Source: CAVZVZ01 sp963778895 (GTDB lineage Bacteria; Actinomycetota; Acidimicrobiia; Acidimicrobiales; Acidimicrobilacustridaceae). Taken from it: a stretch of DNA of 64,000 bases. The stretch is taken from positions 1,860,001 through 1,924,000 of the forward strand of contig CAVZVZ010000005.1 of the NCBI GenBank assembly GCA_963778895.1, written 5' to 3'. Under the pieces are notes generated by a model, which did not search any database, was not told the DNA's origin, and was given only the letters and a program-made list of their open reading frames with translations. A program made the position numbers and the translations under genes. Below, piece after piece: positions 8,918-19,049 of this stretch (positions are counted from its first letter, which is position 1; every line of letters starts with the position of its first letter).

Positions 8918-9493
8918 ATGACCACCCATGAGGCGGTGCTCGAATCGGCCCGTCGCTGTTTCGGGCGCTACGGCTACCGCAAGACGTCGATCGACGAGGT
9001 CGCGGTCGAGGCCGGTGTCGCCAAAGGCACCGTCTACCTGCATTGCGACAGCAAACAGGATCTCTTCGTGCTGGCAATCGAGCGCGAGCTGCACCTCTGG
9101 TTGGAGGACCTGGCCACCGCCATCGACCCGACCCGCCCGGCCGACGAGGTCCTGGTCGAGATGGCCAAGCGCGACGCCGCGTTCGTCGAGGAGCGGCCGT
9201 TGGTGGCCGACCTGTTGATCGGCGCGCTCGACGGACAGATACCGGATGGCCGCGACCGCTTGCAGGCGTTGCGGCAGCTCGGGCTGACGCAGGTGGTCGC
9301 GGTGCTCGAGCTCGGCATCGAGCAGGGCGTGTTCGCCGACGACATCGATGTCGACTCCACGGCCCAGGTCTTGCAGGAGATGCAGCTGACCGGAGCCGTT
9401 CTTCGGCGCCGCGGTTCGCTGCCCTTGCGCCAGGTCCGCCGCCGCCAAGAGGCAGCGCTCCGGCTGGTGTTGCGCGGCCTGAAGCGCCGCTGA
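8918..9493 (+). CDS. TetR-family transcriptional regulator
   Basis: A 191-residue TetR regulator. The N-terminal helix-turn-helix reads YGYRKTSIDEVAVEAGVAKG, followed by TVYLHCDSKQDLF. The C-terminal ligand domain is divergent and basic near the end (RRRQEAALRL). It is divergent from MOSC and 34 bases upstream of the ferritin-like gene on the same strand, so it may control either. An inverted repeat directly before its start suggests autoregulation. Confidence 0.9.
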   Translation: MTTHEAVLESARRCFGRYGYRKTSIDEVAVEAGVAKGTVYLHCDSKQDLFVLAIERELHLWLEDLATAIDPTRPADEVLVEMAKRDAAFVEERPLVADLLIGALDGQIPDGRDRLQALRQLGLTQVVAVLELGIEQGVFADDIDVDSTAQVLQEMQLTGAVLRRRGSLPLRQVRRRQEAALRLVLRGLKRR

Positions 9494-9527
9494 ACAGGCT
9501 GGCATCCACCGAACAAAGGAGTTGTCC

Positions 9528-10169
9528 ATGGAATCGAATCCCGCATCGGTGTTCCTCACCCGCTTGCTCGAGAGCCCCGCGGGTCGCGCCCACATGCTCA
9601 GCGTGTCGGTCGATGCCGAGGAGGGCGACGAGAGCGGCGTCTTCGATCAGCTCGCCGACGCCGTCGACGATCCCGAGCATCGCCGCATCGTCGTGCGCCA
9701 TCGCGACGACGAGGTGCGTCACGCGGGGTTGTTTCGCGCTTGCCTGGAACGTAACGGGTTCACCAAACAGGAGCTGCCAGCGGAGTTGGGCGTGATCCGG
9801 CAAGTCGCGGAACGCACGGGTCGGGACGGCTCCGTATCGACCCAGTCCGACATCGTCACGACATACGCGCTGCTGTTTGCCATCGAGGAGCGGGGCGTCG
9901 CCCAGTTCCCGAGCATCGCCGACGCCTTCGAGCCCCACGATCCCGAGACCGCCGAGGTCTACCGAGCGGTCGCGCGCGACGAACGAGGCCACGTCCACTA
10001 TTGCCGGCGAATCGGGCGCCACTACGCAGGTGATGACGAGACGTGGGAGGAAGCGGTGGCACGGGCGCGGGTCATCGAGGATGACGCCTTCACCCACGCC
10101 GGACTGGCCAATGTGAGCTATTGCGCGGAGCACGGCTGGATACGTCTAGAGGACGTTCTCGGCGTCTGA
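9528..10169 (+). CDS. Ferritin-like di-iron protein
   Basis: A 213-residue helical protein with two ExxH metal motifs, EVRH (in RDDEVRHAGL) and ERGH (in ARDERGHVHY), and additional glutamates in FAIEERGVAQF. This matches the ferritin-like / rubrerythrin-fold di-iron families. It could be an oxidase, hydroxylase or iron-binding stress protein. ATG 9528 has AAAGGAG at 9515-9521, 6 bases upstream, which fixes the start over the alternative TTG. It follows the TetR gene on the same strand. Confidence 0.75.
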   Translation: MESNPASVFLTRLLESPAGRAHMLSVSVDAEEGDESGVFDQLADAVDDPEHRRIVVRHRDDEVRHAGLFRACLERNGFTKQELPAELGVIRQVAERTGRDGSVSTQSDIVTTYALLFAIEERGVAQFPSIADAFEPHDPETAEVYRAVARDERGHVHYCRRIGRHYAGDDETWEEAVARARVIEDDAFTHAGLANVSYCAEHGWIRLEDVLGV

Positions 10170-10184
10170 TGGCAGGATGCGGTC

Positions 10185-10664
10185 ATGACGACCGAGCGAA
10201 TCGAAGTTCAGCGGGTGATCCCCGCCGAGCCTGCGGCGATCTTCAAAGTGGTGTCTGATCCGCAGGGCCACGTCGCCATCGACAGCTCGGGCATGTTGAT
10301 GGATGCGTCCGGTGAGCCCGCTACTGCAGTCGGCGACACGTTCGTCGTGCACATGGACCGCGACGCGTTGAACGATTTCCCACTTGGGCTCTACGACGTG
10401 ACCGTCTCCATCGTCACGTTCGTTCCTGATCGAGAGATCGCGTGGACCATTCTCGGCCAGCTCGAGATCGGCCACATCTACGGGTACACGCTCGAGCCGA
10501 CCGAGGGCGGCACCCTCGTCACCTCGTACTACGACTGGTCGACGATCGACCAGACCTGGAAGGACGCGGGCATTTTCCCGGTGATCTCCGAAGGCGCACT
10601 GCGGGCGACGCTCGGGATCCTCGCCCGCACCGTTGCTCGGGGGGTCCCCCGCCCGGGAGCCTGA
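10185..10664 (+). CDS. SRPBCC-family protein
   Basis: A 159-residue START/Bet v1-like (SRPBCC) protein. It begins with the family strand EVQRVIPAEPAAIFKVVSDP and continues with alternating strands (GDTFVVHMDR, REIAWTIL, GGTLVTSYYDWS) and the long C-terminal helix. Members bind hydrophobic ligands or act as polyketide cyclase-like enzymes. It lies 15 bases after the ferritin-like gene and probably shares its transcript. No catalytic residues are evident. Confidence 0.8.
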   Translation: MTTERIEVQRVIPAEPAAIFKVVSDPQGHVAIDSSGMLMDASGEPATAVGDTFVVHMDRDALNDFPLGLYDVTVSIVTFVPDREIAWTILGQLEIGHIYGYTLEPTEGGTLVTSYYDWSTIDQTWKDAGIFPVISEGALRATLGILARTVARGVPRPGA

Positions 10665-10709
10665 ATCCGAAGCAGTCCCCGTATGTAGGGCAAACGGCGG
10701 TCGTCGCGG

Positions 10710-12095
10710 CTAAGGAAGCGCCTGCTGGGCGTCCATCATGTCGGCCATGACGGCGCGAATGAACTCGTCGGCCTCGTCGGTCATGCCACCAGCCACCCCG
10801 CCGTAGATGGCACCGGACTGAGGGGCCTGGCCGGCGTGCTCGTTCGCGTAGCTCGACGGCCTGAGCGAGATCGTCCGCGAACGCGTCGGCCACGCCGGGC
10901 GCGGTCTGTGGTCGGGTGACGGCCATGTGCACGGAGTTCGGGTATTGCTGGCCATTGAAGCGCCAGCCCCGGCCGCGCATGAAGTCGTTGACGTGGTAGA
11001 TGTCGAACATCGTCCGACGTGAACGAGAAGCAGAACGTCGGGCTGCCCATGATGCGAAGTTGAGGATGCGAGCGAACGGCGTCCTTCATCTTGTCGGCGG
11101 TCTCGAAGATCTGTTTGGCGTAGGCGCGATAGCCCTCGCGACCGAGCGCGACCATGCCGGCCCACGTTGCCGCCAGCAGTCCACCGGATCGCGAGCCCTC
11201 GATGCCGGGCGAGCAGTACTTCCCGCCGCTCCAGTCGGTCATGTAGAAGTACTGACTGTTGCGCAGGCTCTTGTCACGGAACGCCAGCACCGACGTGCCC
11301 TTGAGGCCATAGGCGTACTTGTGCGTGTCGGCCGAGATGCTCGTGACACCCGGGACCCGGAAGTCGAACAGCGGGATGTCGTAACCCAGCTCGATCCCCC
11401 ACGGCAGGATGAAACCGCCGAGGCAGCCGTCGACGTGTAGACCGACGTCCCGCGAGAGCGCCAGCTCCGATAGCGCGGGGATGTCGTCGACGGTGCCGTA
11501 GCCGTAGTTGCAGGCCGAACCGATCATGGCGATCGTGTTGTCGTCGATCATTTCCTCGACCGCGGCCAGGTCGACCTGTGTGGTCTCCGGGTTGATCGGA
11601 GCGCGTCGCATCTCGACACCGAGAAGATGGCAAGCCTTGTCGAACGCCGGGTGCCCGGTCTCGGGTTTGACGAGGTTCGGCCGATCGATGCCGCGCTGGT
11701 CGCGCCCGTATTCCCGGTACGCGAGCACCGAGTGCAAGATGCTGCCGGAGCCACCGCTCGTGACCATGCCCGCAGGATTCGCGTCGGTGACCGCGTCGGC
11801 GTGCAGTAGGTCGAGCGTCATGGCGATGACTTCGCTCTCGAACTTCGTCGCGATCGGGAACATGTCGCGCTGGAGGATGTTCGTGTGCGAGAACAACGCG
11901 AACACGTTGTTCATGAACGTCGTAGTGATCGTGATCGCCGCAATACATGGTGCCCGAGCACTTGCCCGTCTCCCAGAAGGCGTCCTCTTCGGTCGCGATG
12001 TCTCGAAGCTCGTCGAGGATCGAGTCGTGCGGTCGGCCCTCCGACGGCATCCCCCGGAGTACGTCGAACCGCTCGGCATAGGACTGATCGCTCAT
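10710..12095 (-). CDS. Sphingosine-1-phosphate-lyase-like PLP enzyme (three frame breaks)
   Basis: Group II PLP decarboxylase-fold protein of about 460 residues once three breaks (near 11916, 11013 and 10856) are repaired by removing one base each. It reads MSDQSYAERF..., SGTMYCGDHDHYDF, FESEVIAMTLDLL, HVDGCLGGF, and the PLP-lysine motif SADTHKYAYGLKG, then DWSGGKYCSPGIEGSRSGG. This series is specific to sphingosine-1-phosphate lyase / glutamate-decarboxylase-like enzymes and closest to the former. No other sphingolipid gene is in the window, so the true substrate may be another phosphorylated amino-alcohol. It is divergent from a TetR gene (12195). Confidence 0.85.
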
Positions 12096-12141
12096 GCGGC
12101 GCAGCATAAGACCCCGACCGAAGGCCCGGCCTCGGTAATCC

Positions 12142-12169
12142 GTCAGTTGTGCCAGGTTGCTGAACTGAC
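12142..12169. promoter_or_regulatory. Candidate TetR operator (GTCAGTT/AACTGAC inverted repeat)
   Basis: Perfect 7-bp arms GTCAGTT (12142-12148) and AACTGAC (12163-12169) with a 14-base spacer lie between the divergent PLP-enzyme and TetR genes. The half-site is the same as at 8889-8916. Confidence 0.5.
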
Positions 12170-12194
12170 AGAATGATCCGTATCCTCGCAGGTC

Positions 12195-12806
12195 ATGGTG
12201 GTGACCGAGCCGGCCGTCGGCCGACGTGAGCGCAAGAAGGCCCAGACCCGACAAGCGCTGGAGGATGCGGCGTGGCAGCTCTTCGCGCTCCACGGCTTCG
12301 AGGGCACCACGGTCGAGGCCATCACGGAGACGGTCGACGTCTCGCAGCGCACGTTCTTCCGGTACTTCCCCTCCAAAGAGGCGGTCCTGTTCGGACCGTG
12401 GGAGGACCGCCTCGGCCGGATCGCCGTCGTGCTGGAGGGTCGCCCGCGCAACGAGGCGCTGTCGCGGTCGTTGAAAGAAGGCGTCTTGTCGTTGGCCGAC
12501 GACTTCGAGGCCGATCGTGAGCGCCATCTGTTGCGAAATCAGTGGGCCAAGACGTCGCCATCGGTCGCGGCCTACTCCCGTGAGGTGATCCAGGCCGCGT
12601 GGGTCGAGGTGGTCGTCGACTTCGTCGAGCGCCGCCTCGACGTGAACCGCAGGTCGGACCTCCGCCCACGTCTGATTGCCGGTGGAGCGGTCGCCGCGCT
12701 CGACGCCGCGATCGAACTGTGGCTGGCGACCGACGGTACGGGTGACCTACCGCAGATGGCGGGCACCGCTTTCGATCTCCTCAGTTCGGCGTTCGGCGCC
12801 GGCTGA
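12195..12806 (+). CDS. TetR-family regulator (MftR-like)
   Basis: A 203-residue TetR regulator. The DNA-binding part reads TRQALEDAAWQLFALHGFEG, then TTVEAITETVDVSQRTFFRYFPSKEAV. The RTFFRYF recognition-helix end is typical of the MftR/acyl-type TetR group. It is 51 bases upstream of the MMPL exporter gene and divergent from the lyase gene, with a 7-bp inverted repeat in the shared spacer. It probably controls the exporter, the lyase, or both. Confidence 0.9.
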   Translation: MVVTEPAVGRRERKKAQTRQALEDAAWQLFALHGFEGTTVEAITETVDVSQRTFFRYFPSKEAVLFGPWEDRLGRIAVVLEGRPRNEALSRSLKEGVLSLADDFEADRERHLLRNQWAKTSPSVAAYSREVIQAAWVEVVVDFVERRLDVNRRSDLRPRLIAGGAVAALDAAIELWLATDGTGDLPQMAGTAFDLLSSAFGAG

Positions 12807-12857
12807 GCTCCATCCCTCCCCCCACCATCCCCCCAGAAGTCGAAGTCAGAGGAACCC

Positions 12858-15124
12858 ATGTCCGGATTGCTGTATCGAATCGGCCGCTATTCCGCGGTGC
12901 ACAAGTGGCGGATGCTCGCGGTCTGGGTGTTGGCGATGATCGCCATCTCCACGGCCGGCAAGGTCTGGGGCGGCGAGCCGGCCGACACGTTCAAGATCCC
13001 GGGCACCGAGTCGCAGAGGGCTTTCGACCTTCTCGACGAGCGGTTCCCGGCCCAATCGGGGTCGACGGCGCGGGTCGTGTTCCACACGACCCAAGGCACG
13101 GTTCGCGATGAGCCGGCGGCGACTGGGATCAACGAGGCGATCACGGCGATGGGCGACATCGACCATGTGGTCGCGGTCGTGAGTCCTCTCGGCCCTGACG
13201 GCGCGGGTTTGGTGTCCGACGACGGCACGATCGCCTACGCCCAGGTGCGTTTCGACGTGCCCTCCCAGGACACCGGACCCGAAGCCGTCACCGCGCTCGA
13301 AGCGGCCGGCGACCATGCCGTCGCGGCCGGGGTGCAGGTCGAGTACGGCGGCGATGTCGTCGCGTCCAATTCGCGGGGAAAGCCCCCGAGCTCGGAGTTG
13401 ATCGGTCTGGCCGTGGCCGTCGTTGTGCTGTTGATCGCGTTCGGCTCGGTGATCGCGATGGGTCTTCCGCTGCTAACCGCGATCTTCGGGCTCGGCATCG
13501 GCCTGTCGCTCATCACCCTGTTGACCGCGACGCTCGACCTCAACTCGTCGGGCCCGATCATCGCGACGATGATCGGACTCGGCGTCGGCATCGACTACGC
13601 GCTGTTCGTCGTCACCCGCCATCGTCAGTTCCTCCACGAGGGCATGACCGTTCCCGAGGCGGCGGCGCGGGCCAACGCGACCTCCGGTGCCGCGGTGGTC
13701 TTCGCCGGCGTCACGGTGGTCATCGCGATCCTGGGTCTGCAGATCGCCGGCATCCCGATGGTGACCGTCGATGGGGATCGCGTCAGCGATCATGGTCGCC
13801 GTCATGGTGCTCGTCGCCGTGATCCTCCTGCCGGCGCTGCTCGGCATCGTCGGTCGCAAGATCGACTCGTTGTCGGTGCCGGGTCTGAAGCCCAGGGTCG
13901 AGGCTGCGGGCCACGACACGTTCGGCGCGCGGTGGGCCAAGCTCGTCGCGCGGCGGCCATGGGTGTGGGCCACGCTCGCGTCGTTGCTTCTGCTCACCCT
14001 GGCTGCGCCGATCCTCAGCCTCCGTCTCGGCTCGACCGACGCCGGGACCGAACCGACGAGCTCGACTCAACGTCGAGCCTATGACTTGCTGACCGAAGGT
14101 TTCGGTCCTGGCTTCAACGGTCCGCTCACGCTGGCCATCGATCTGACGGGCGCCGATCCGTCGTTGCCGGACGATCTTCGAACCGCGGTGCAAACGGACC
14201 CCAATGTCGTACGTGTCTCCGCGCCGGTGACCAACCCGGCGGGCGACACGGCGATCCTCACGGTCTTCACCGGGAGCAAACCGCAGGACGCGGCGACCGC
14301 GGAAACCGTTCACCGGCTCCGCAACGATGTGATCGCGCCCGTTGTCGCGCAAGACGGCGGTCATGCGTATCGTCACCGGATCGACGGCCGCGTTCATCGA
14401 CCTGTCCGACAAGATCGCGCACCGATTGCCGTGGTTCATGGCCGCAGTCATCGGGCTCAGCTTCCTGTTGCTCATGACTGTGTTCCGGTCGGTGCTCATC
14501 GCGCTGAAGGCCGCCATCATGAACGTCCTGGCGATCGGCGCCGCCTATGGAGCTGTCGTGGCCATCTTCCAATGGGGATGGTTCGGCTCGTTGTTCGGCG
14601 TCGAAGAGTCGCTGCCGATCATCAGCTTCCTCCCCATGATGATGTTCGCCATTCTCTTCGGCCTGTCGATGGACTACGAGGTTTTCATCCTGTCTCGTAT
14701 CCGCGAGGAGTGGCTCAAGTCCGGCGACACCCAGCAGAGCGTGGTCGACGGGATCTCCGCCACCGCACGGGTCATCACGTCGGCGGCGTTGATCATGATC
14801 TCCGTGTTCGCCGCGTTCATGCTCGGCGACAACCCGCTCATCAAGATGTTCGGCTTCGGTATGGCGTTCGCGGTCTTCATCGACGCGACCGTTGTCCGCA
14901 TGATCCTCGTGCCTGCCACCATGGAGCTCCTGGGCGACCGCAACTGGTGGCTGCCGGGTTGGCTCGACCGGATCCTGCCCCGGATCAATATCGAGGGCGA
15001 GACGAACCTGCCCGAGCCCGAGTACGACGAGCGCTATCGGCCGGTGCCGGTCCCGCCGTCGGATGCGGAGACAGACCTGGTCGACGCCGAGGGGATGCGC
15101 GCCGGAACACCGACGACCGTCTGA
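12858..15124 (+). CDS. MMPL-family RND transporter (two frame breaks)
   Basis: About 755 residues once breaks near 13770 and 14358 are mended by deleting one base each. The first half has an N-terminal membrane helix, a periplasmic domain and a five-helix bundle (LIGLAVAVVVLLIAFGSVIA, GLGVGIDYALFVVTRHRQ). The second half repeats this, with FGLSMDYEVFILSRIREEW. GxxxDY and the following arginine are the MmpL proton-relay signature. Family members export lipids or hydrophobic compounds. ATG 12858 is preceded by an AGAGGA-type site. Its TetR neighbour (12195) likely regulates it. Confidence 0.9.
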
Positions 15125-15137
15125 CTCGCTGACGTTG

Positions 15138-15416
15138 TCACCAGTTCTCTGAACCCGAGCATCCGCCGATGGTGTCCGCACGCTCTTTGAGACGAGCAAG
15201 TTCTCTGCTCGCTTTGGCCGAGTCCTCGAAGCTGGAATCCCGTTGGAGGTTCGGCTTGATGCTCGCGGCGTCGTAGGTGCGCAGTTCCTGGCAGTTGATC
15301 AAGTCGATCGGCTTGTTGTACCAGGCACCCGAAGGCGTCGGGCTTCCGTTGCCGAAGGTGATGAGCACGGACGCGACGGCAAGCATGCCAACGACGACAC
15401 CGAGAATCGTCAACAC
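15138..15416 (-). CDS. Small membrane-anchored protein, unknown
   Basis: A 92-residue frame (GTG start). An N-terminal hydrophobic helix (LTILGVVVGMLAVASVLITF) is followed by an extracytoplasmic stretch with two cysteines and a predicted coiled helix (SFEDSAKASRELARLKERAD). It looks like a secreted or anchored protein. I recognise no family. It converges with the MMPL gene at 13 bases. A continuation further upstream cannot be excluded. Confidence 0.45.
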   Translation of the reverse strand: MLTILGVVVGMLAVASVLITFGNGSPTPSGAWYNKPIDLINCQELRTYDAASIKPNLQRDSSFEDSAKASRELARLKERADTIGGCSGSENW

Positions 15417-15541
15417 GCGGGGTGTATCGAGAGCGTTGAAGCGATCAGTGAGGCTCGGCTGGGTTCAGAGCCGGCCATGTCATCCATCGGTTCAACGGTA
15501 CCTGCAAGCAATTCCACCAAGCGGGCGATGACGATGAAGCA

Positions 15542-16402
15542 TCAGCGCAGAGCGATTCGCGCCTCGTGATCGTCCTCGGGCAGATCACCGTCGACAACGG
15601 CACTCACTTCGCTCGCAACGAGCTCGGCCTCGCCCTCCAACGTCGTCGCGAACGCGGTATCGGCGGCGTCGCGCCCGGACGCGATGCGAACCAACGATGA
15701 TCGGGGCGCGAGCCGGGTCGGATCGAGAACCTCCCACGTCTCGCCCACTCTGATCTCGACCACCGCGTGGAAGTCCATCGGTGACAGACCGGGCGCGTAG
15801 ACCGCCACCAGGCGGGCCGGGACACCAAGGGCTCGGCAGAGCGCGATGGTGACGTGGGCGAAGTCGCGGCACACCCCGGCGTTGGCCACCAGCGTGTCGA
15901 CCGCTGTGTCGAGCGGGCCGCTCGCACCAGCCTCGTAAGCCAGGCGCTCGAACACCCAGGAAGCCACGGCCCGGCCGAGGTCAGGTCCATGTGGGACGTT
16001 CGCGAACTCGAACGCGGCGAAGCCGGCCAGGGCGTCGGACGGGCAGTACCGACTCTGGCGCAGGGCGGAGACCGTCTCGTCGTCATAGACCGGCGCCGCG
16101 GTCGAGTGCGTCAACGGAGCGAGCTGCAGTGCCGTGGCGTTGACGATCGTGGCCAGGTAGCCGATCTCGAGGTGGCCCGCGGGAGCCCGCACGACGTGCA
16201 CTCGCCCACCCCGCGTCGTCGTGAACTCGTCCACCGGCAGTGGGGCTGAGCCGTTCACCGTCACATCCAAGTGCTCACCGGCGAGATCATCGGCACCGGC
16301 CGCTGCCGCGATCTGCAGCGCGAGCACAGCGGGCTCTTCGAGAACGAATTCCAAGCGGCAGGAGACGTGTCGCGCGGGGAGCGCCAACTCTCTCGGGTGC
16401 AA
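15542..16402 (-). CDS. Transglutaminase-like cysteine protease-fold protein
   Basis: A 286-residue transglutaminase-core protein. The N-terminal half is a beta-rich domain typical of the bacterial transglutaminase family. The core reads ANAGVCRDFAHVTIALCRALG with nucleophile Cys, then MDFHAVVEI (His) and WEVLDPTRLAP (Asp), a complete Cys-His-Asp triad. Start: TTG at 16402-16400, which carries AGGAGG (16408-16413) five bases upstream and begins just past the stop of the permease gene; longer frames run through that gene. Function of these standalone proteins is unclear, perhaps peptide or wall processing. Confidence 0.85.
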   Translation of the reverse strand: MHPRELALPARHVSCRLEFVLEEPAVLALQIAAAAGADDLAGEHLDVTVNGSAPLPVDEFTTTRGGRVHVVRAPAGHLEIGYLATIVNATALQLAPLTHSTAAPVYDDETVSALRQSRYCPSDALAGFAAFEFANVPHGPDLGRAVASWVFERLAYEAGASGPLDTAVDTLVANAGVCRDFAHVTIALCRALGVPARLVAVYAPGLSPMDFHAVVEIRVGETWEVLDPTRLAPRSSLVRIASGRDAADTAFATTLEGEAELVASEVSAVVDGDLPEDDHEARIALR

Positions 16403-16407
16403 AACGA

Positions 16408-16413
16408 CCTCCT
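16408..16413 (-). promoter_or_regulatory. Shine-Dalgarno site deciding a TTG start
   Basis: AGGAGG on the minus strand lies five bases before the TTG at 16402. No ATG or GTG near the start of the transglutaminase domain has a comparable site, so this element sets the start of that gene. Confidence 0.65.
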
Positions 16414-16457
16414 GGATCCCGAGACGATACCGGCCGCGTCGCGGAGAACGACTGCTA

Positions 16458-18051
16458 CTAGGACGCGATGTCGCGACGGTCGAAGCGCAGCGTCGCGACG
16501 ATGCACAGTGCGAGCCCCACGGCGAGGGTGACGGTGATGGTGGTCCAGTCGATCGGTTGCGCCGGCGCGAGCGCCATGGAGTGGAAGAGCGACAAGCGCT
16601 CCATCCACGCCGCGCTCGACACCATCGAGCCCAACAGGTCGATGATGAGCGACCAGATGATGACGACGTAGACCGCGGCTGCCGCGATCCGGGGTGCAAC
16701 CGAGAGCAACAACGCCCCGATGCCGAGTGCAACCAGTGCGGTCGGTACGACGTTGAGCCCGGCGCCGACCATCGAGCCGAAGCCGATGTCGACCCCCTGG
16801 CTTCTCGCACCCGCCCACGCGGCCAGACCCGACACGAGACCGGCGACCACGATGGCGAGGCCACCGAGCACGAGTCGACCGACGAACCAACTCGTCCGTC
16901 GGCTCGGCCCGGCCAGCACGTGCATCAGACGACCGGAGGTCTCCTCGTCGTTCGCGGCCCCGATCTGGCTGGCCGGCAGGAGGGCCACGACCATGGCGAC
17001 GAGCAGGAAGGCGACGCCGAAGTACTGGTTCGTGAACGATCCCAGGACGCCGAACTTGTCGAGCGCGTCGCTCATCGACGCCGGCAGCGAGGCCGTGGTG
17101 ACCTTGGCGATGATGCCGAGCACGAAGGCCCACGCCGCCGCACCGATGCACCAGGCCGCCAGGACCGGGAGCTCGAGTCGAGTCGTCAGGCCGAGGACGG
17201 ACTGCAAACCCCTCGGCCGTACCGTCGATACATCGTTCGACGCGAGCACGCCGTCGCCGCTGTCGCGCCGGGCGGCCAGCGCCATCGCCCCGGTGCCGAG
17301 GACGGCCACGGTGGCGACGGCCGGCACCAATGGCCACGCATCGTTTCGCGTGAAGGGTTGCATCAGCTCGGCCCAGCCGAAGGGACTCAGCCACAACATC
17401 CATCTCGTGCCGGCGCCCGAGTCCGCGATCATTCGTACGACGAAGGTCGAGCGCGAAGATGCCGGCGGCCAACGAGTTGGCCAGTCGTCGGGTGCGACCG
17501 AGCTGCGATGTCAACGCGCCGACGGCCGCGAACACGGCGATGGGGACCGTGACGCTCAGCCCGTACAGCACCGTCTCGGCCGCGCCGAAGGCGACGTCGT
17601 GGTTCAGACCGGCGAGCAGCGTCAGTGCTGTCGTGCCGAAGAAGATGACGCCCACCGCGCCGAGCAAGCCCGCCATGGTCGCGGCTGTGGCGCGCGCCGG
17701 TCGGGTGGAGCCCGCGAGCATGAGTTGCCACCGGCCGGCGTCCTCCTCACCACGGAGCACTCGAGTCGCGGCGAAGATCGCCCACACCGCGCCGATCGTC
17801 GAGAGGAATACGAAGCACTTGTAGACCGTGTACCCACCGACGGTGTTGATGGACGAGATCGGCCCGAGCAGGATGGCGAGCCCGGTGTCGGAGCCGGTGG
17901 TGAGAGCGATTTGATCGCGCGCCGCCTGAGTGGGAAAGGTCGATACGTACGACAGCGCCGACGCCGCAACGGTCGCCCCGAACACGACCGCGCACACCGC
18001 GGCGCCGAGCCAGATCTGACGGAATGCCCGTCGACCGATGACGCCGAGCAT
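16458..18051 (-). CDS. ABC-2 exporter permease (one frame break)
   Basis: About 530 residues with roughly 12 hydrophobic helices. It is a fused-type ABC-2 permease as found beside single ATPase genes (segments VFLSTIGAVWAIFAATRVLR, RGEEDAGRWQLML, and later NDEETSGRLMHVLAGP). The DEETSGR/DAGR repeats show two homologous halves. A break near 17446 joins two frames; removing one C gives LDFVVRMIADSG, a natural continuation. The ATG overlaps the stop of the ATPase gene as ATGA, so the two are translationally coupled. Confidence 0.85.
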
Positions 18052-18953
18052 CAGCCCACGGCTGCGGCTACGGGCGCGTCGCCATAGTGCGCTACGAACA
18101 GCTCTTCCAACGACGGCTCACGCGTCGTCATGTGCTTGACGCCCGCCTCGGTGAGCACTCGGAGCAGCGGCTGCATCGGTCCCGACACGTTGCACTCGAC
18201 CGTCGTGCCGTCGACGACGACGCCGCTCACGCCCTCGAGTGCCGCCAGATCCGGGACGGGCGAGTCGAGCTCGGCCCGAACGCGCAACGACGCCAAGCCG
18301 CGCAGCACGTCGAGGTGCCCGCTTTCGATGATCCGGCCGGTCCGCAGCATCGCCACTCGATCGCACACGGCCTCGACCTCGCTCAAGATGTGCGACGACA
18401 GCAGGACGGTCTGCCCGCGGTCATGGGCTTCCCGCACACAAGCACGGAAGACTTGCTCCATCAGGGGATCGAGGCCGGTAGTGGGCTCGTCGAGGATCAG
18501 GACGTCAGGCCGTGCGGCGAAAGCGGCGATCAACGGCACCTTCTGCCGGTTGCCGTGGCTGTACGCGCGGATCTTCTTGTCGGGATCGAGCTCGAACCTC
18601 CGGACGAGAGCGTCTCGGTAGGCCTCGTCGATGCCACCGTGAACGCGACCGAGGAAAAGGAGTACCTCGGCTCCGGTGAGCGACGGCCACAGATTCGCCT
18701 CACTGGGGACGTAGCCCACTCGCCGATGGATCGTCGGTGCGTCGCGCCACGCGTCCAGGCCGAAGATGCGAGCGCTCCCGGCGCTCGGCCGGATCAGGCC
18801 GAGCAGCAGGGCGATGGTGGTGGACTTACCCGCGCCGTTCGGTCCGAGGTAGCCGAACACCTCGCCGGCTTGGATCTCGAGGTCGAGGGAGTCGAGGGCG
18901 GTGGTGTGTCCATACCGCTTCGTCAGCTGTGCGGTCTGAATCGTGACGCTCAT
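18051..18953 (-). CDS. ABC transporter ATP-binding protein
   Basis: A 300-residue nucleotide-binding subunit. Walker A is GPNGAGKSTT, the signature region is YSHGNRQKV (a variant of LSGGQ), Walker B is VLILDEPTTGLDP, and the switch histidine is in LLSSHILSEVEAV. The C-terminal 70 residues form the extra domain found in ABC-2 drug or antibiotic exporters. The ATG at 18953 (MSVTIQ) is preferred to the upstream in-frame start because the fold begins there. It forms an exporter with the overlapping downstream permease. Confidence 0.93.
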   Translation of the reverse strand: MSVTIQTAQLTKRYGHTTALDSLDLEIQAGEVFGYLGPNGAGKSTTIALLLGLIRPSAGSARIFGLDAWRDAPTIHRRVGYVPSEANLWPSLTGAEVLLFLGRVHGGIDEAYRDALVRRFELDPDKKIRAYSHGNRQKVPLIAAFAARPDVLILDEPTTGLDPLMEQVFRACVREAHDRGQTVLLSSHILSEVEAVCDRVAMLRTGRIIESGHLDVLRGLASLRVRAELDSPVPDLAALEGVSGVVVDGTTVECNVSGPMQPLLRVLTEAGVKHMTTREPSLEELFVAHYGDAPVAAAVG

Positions 18954-19049
18954 GCGGACATCATGCACGGGCCAGGTGGGCCGGGCAGATTGAAGAGGTA
19001 TGGACCTTCGCCTCTAGGTCGTGGTCGGCCCAGCCCGCACGCTGGTCGG

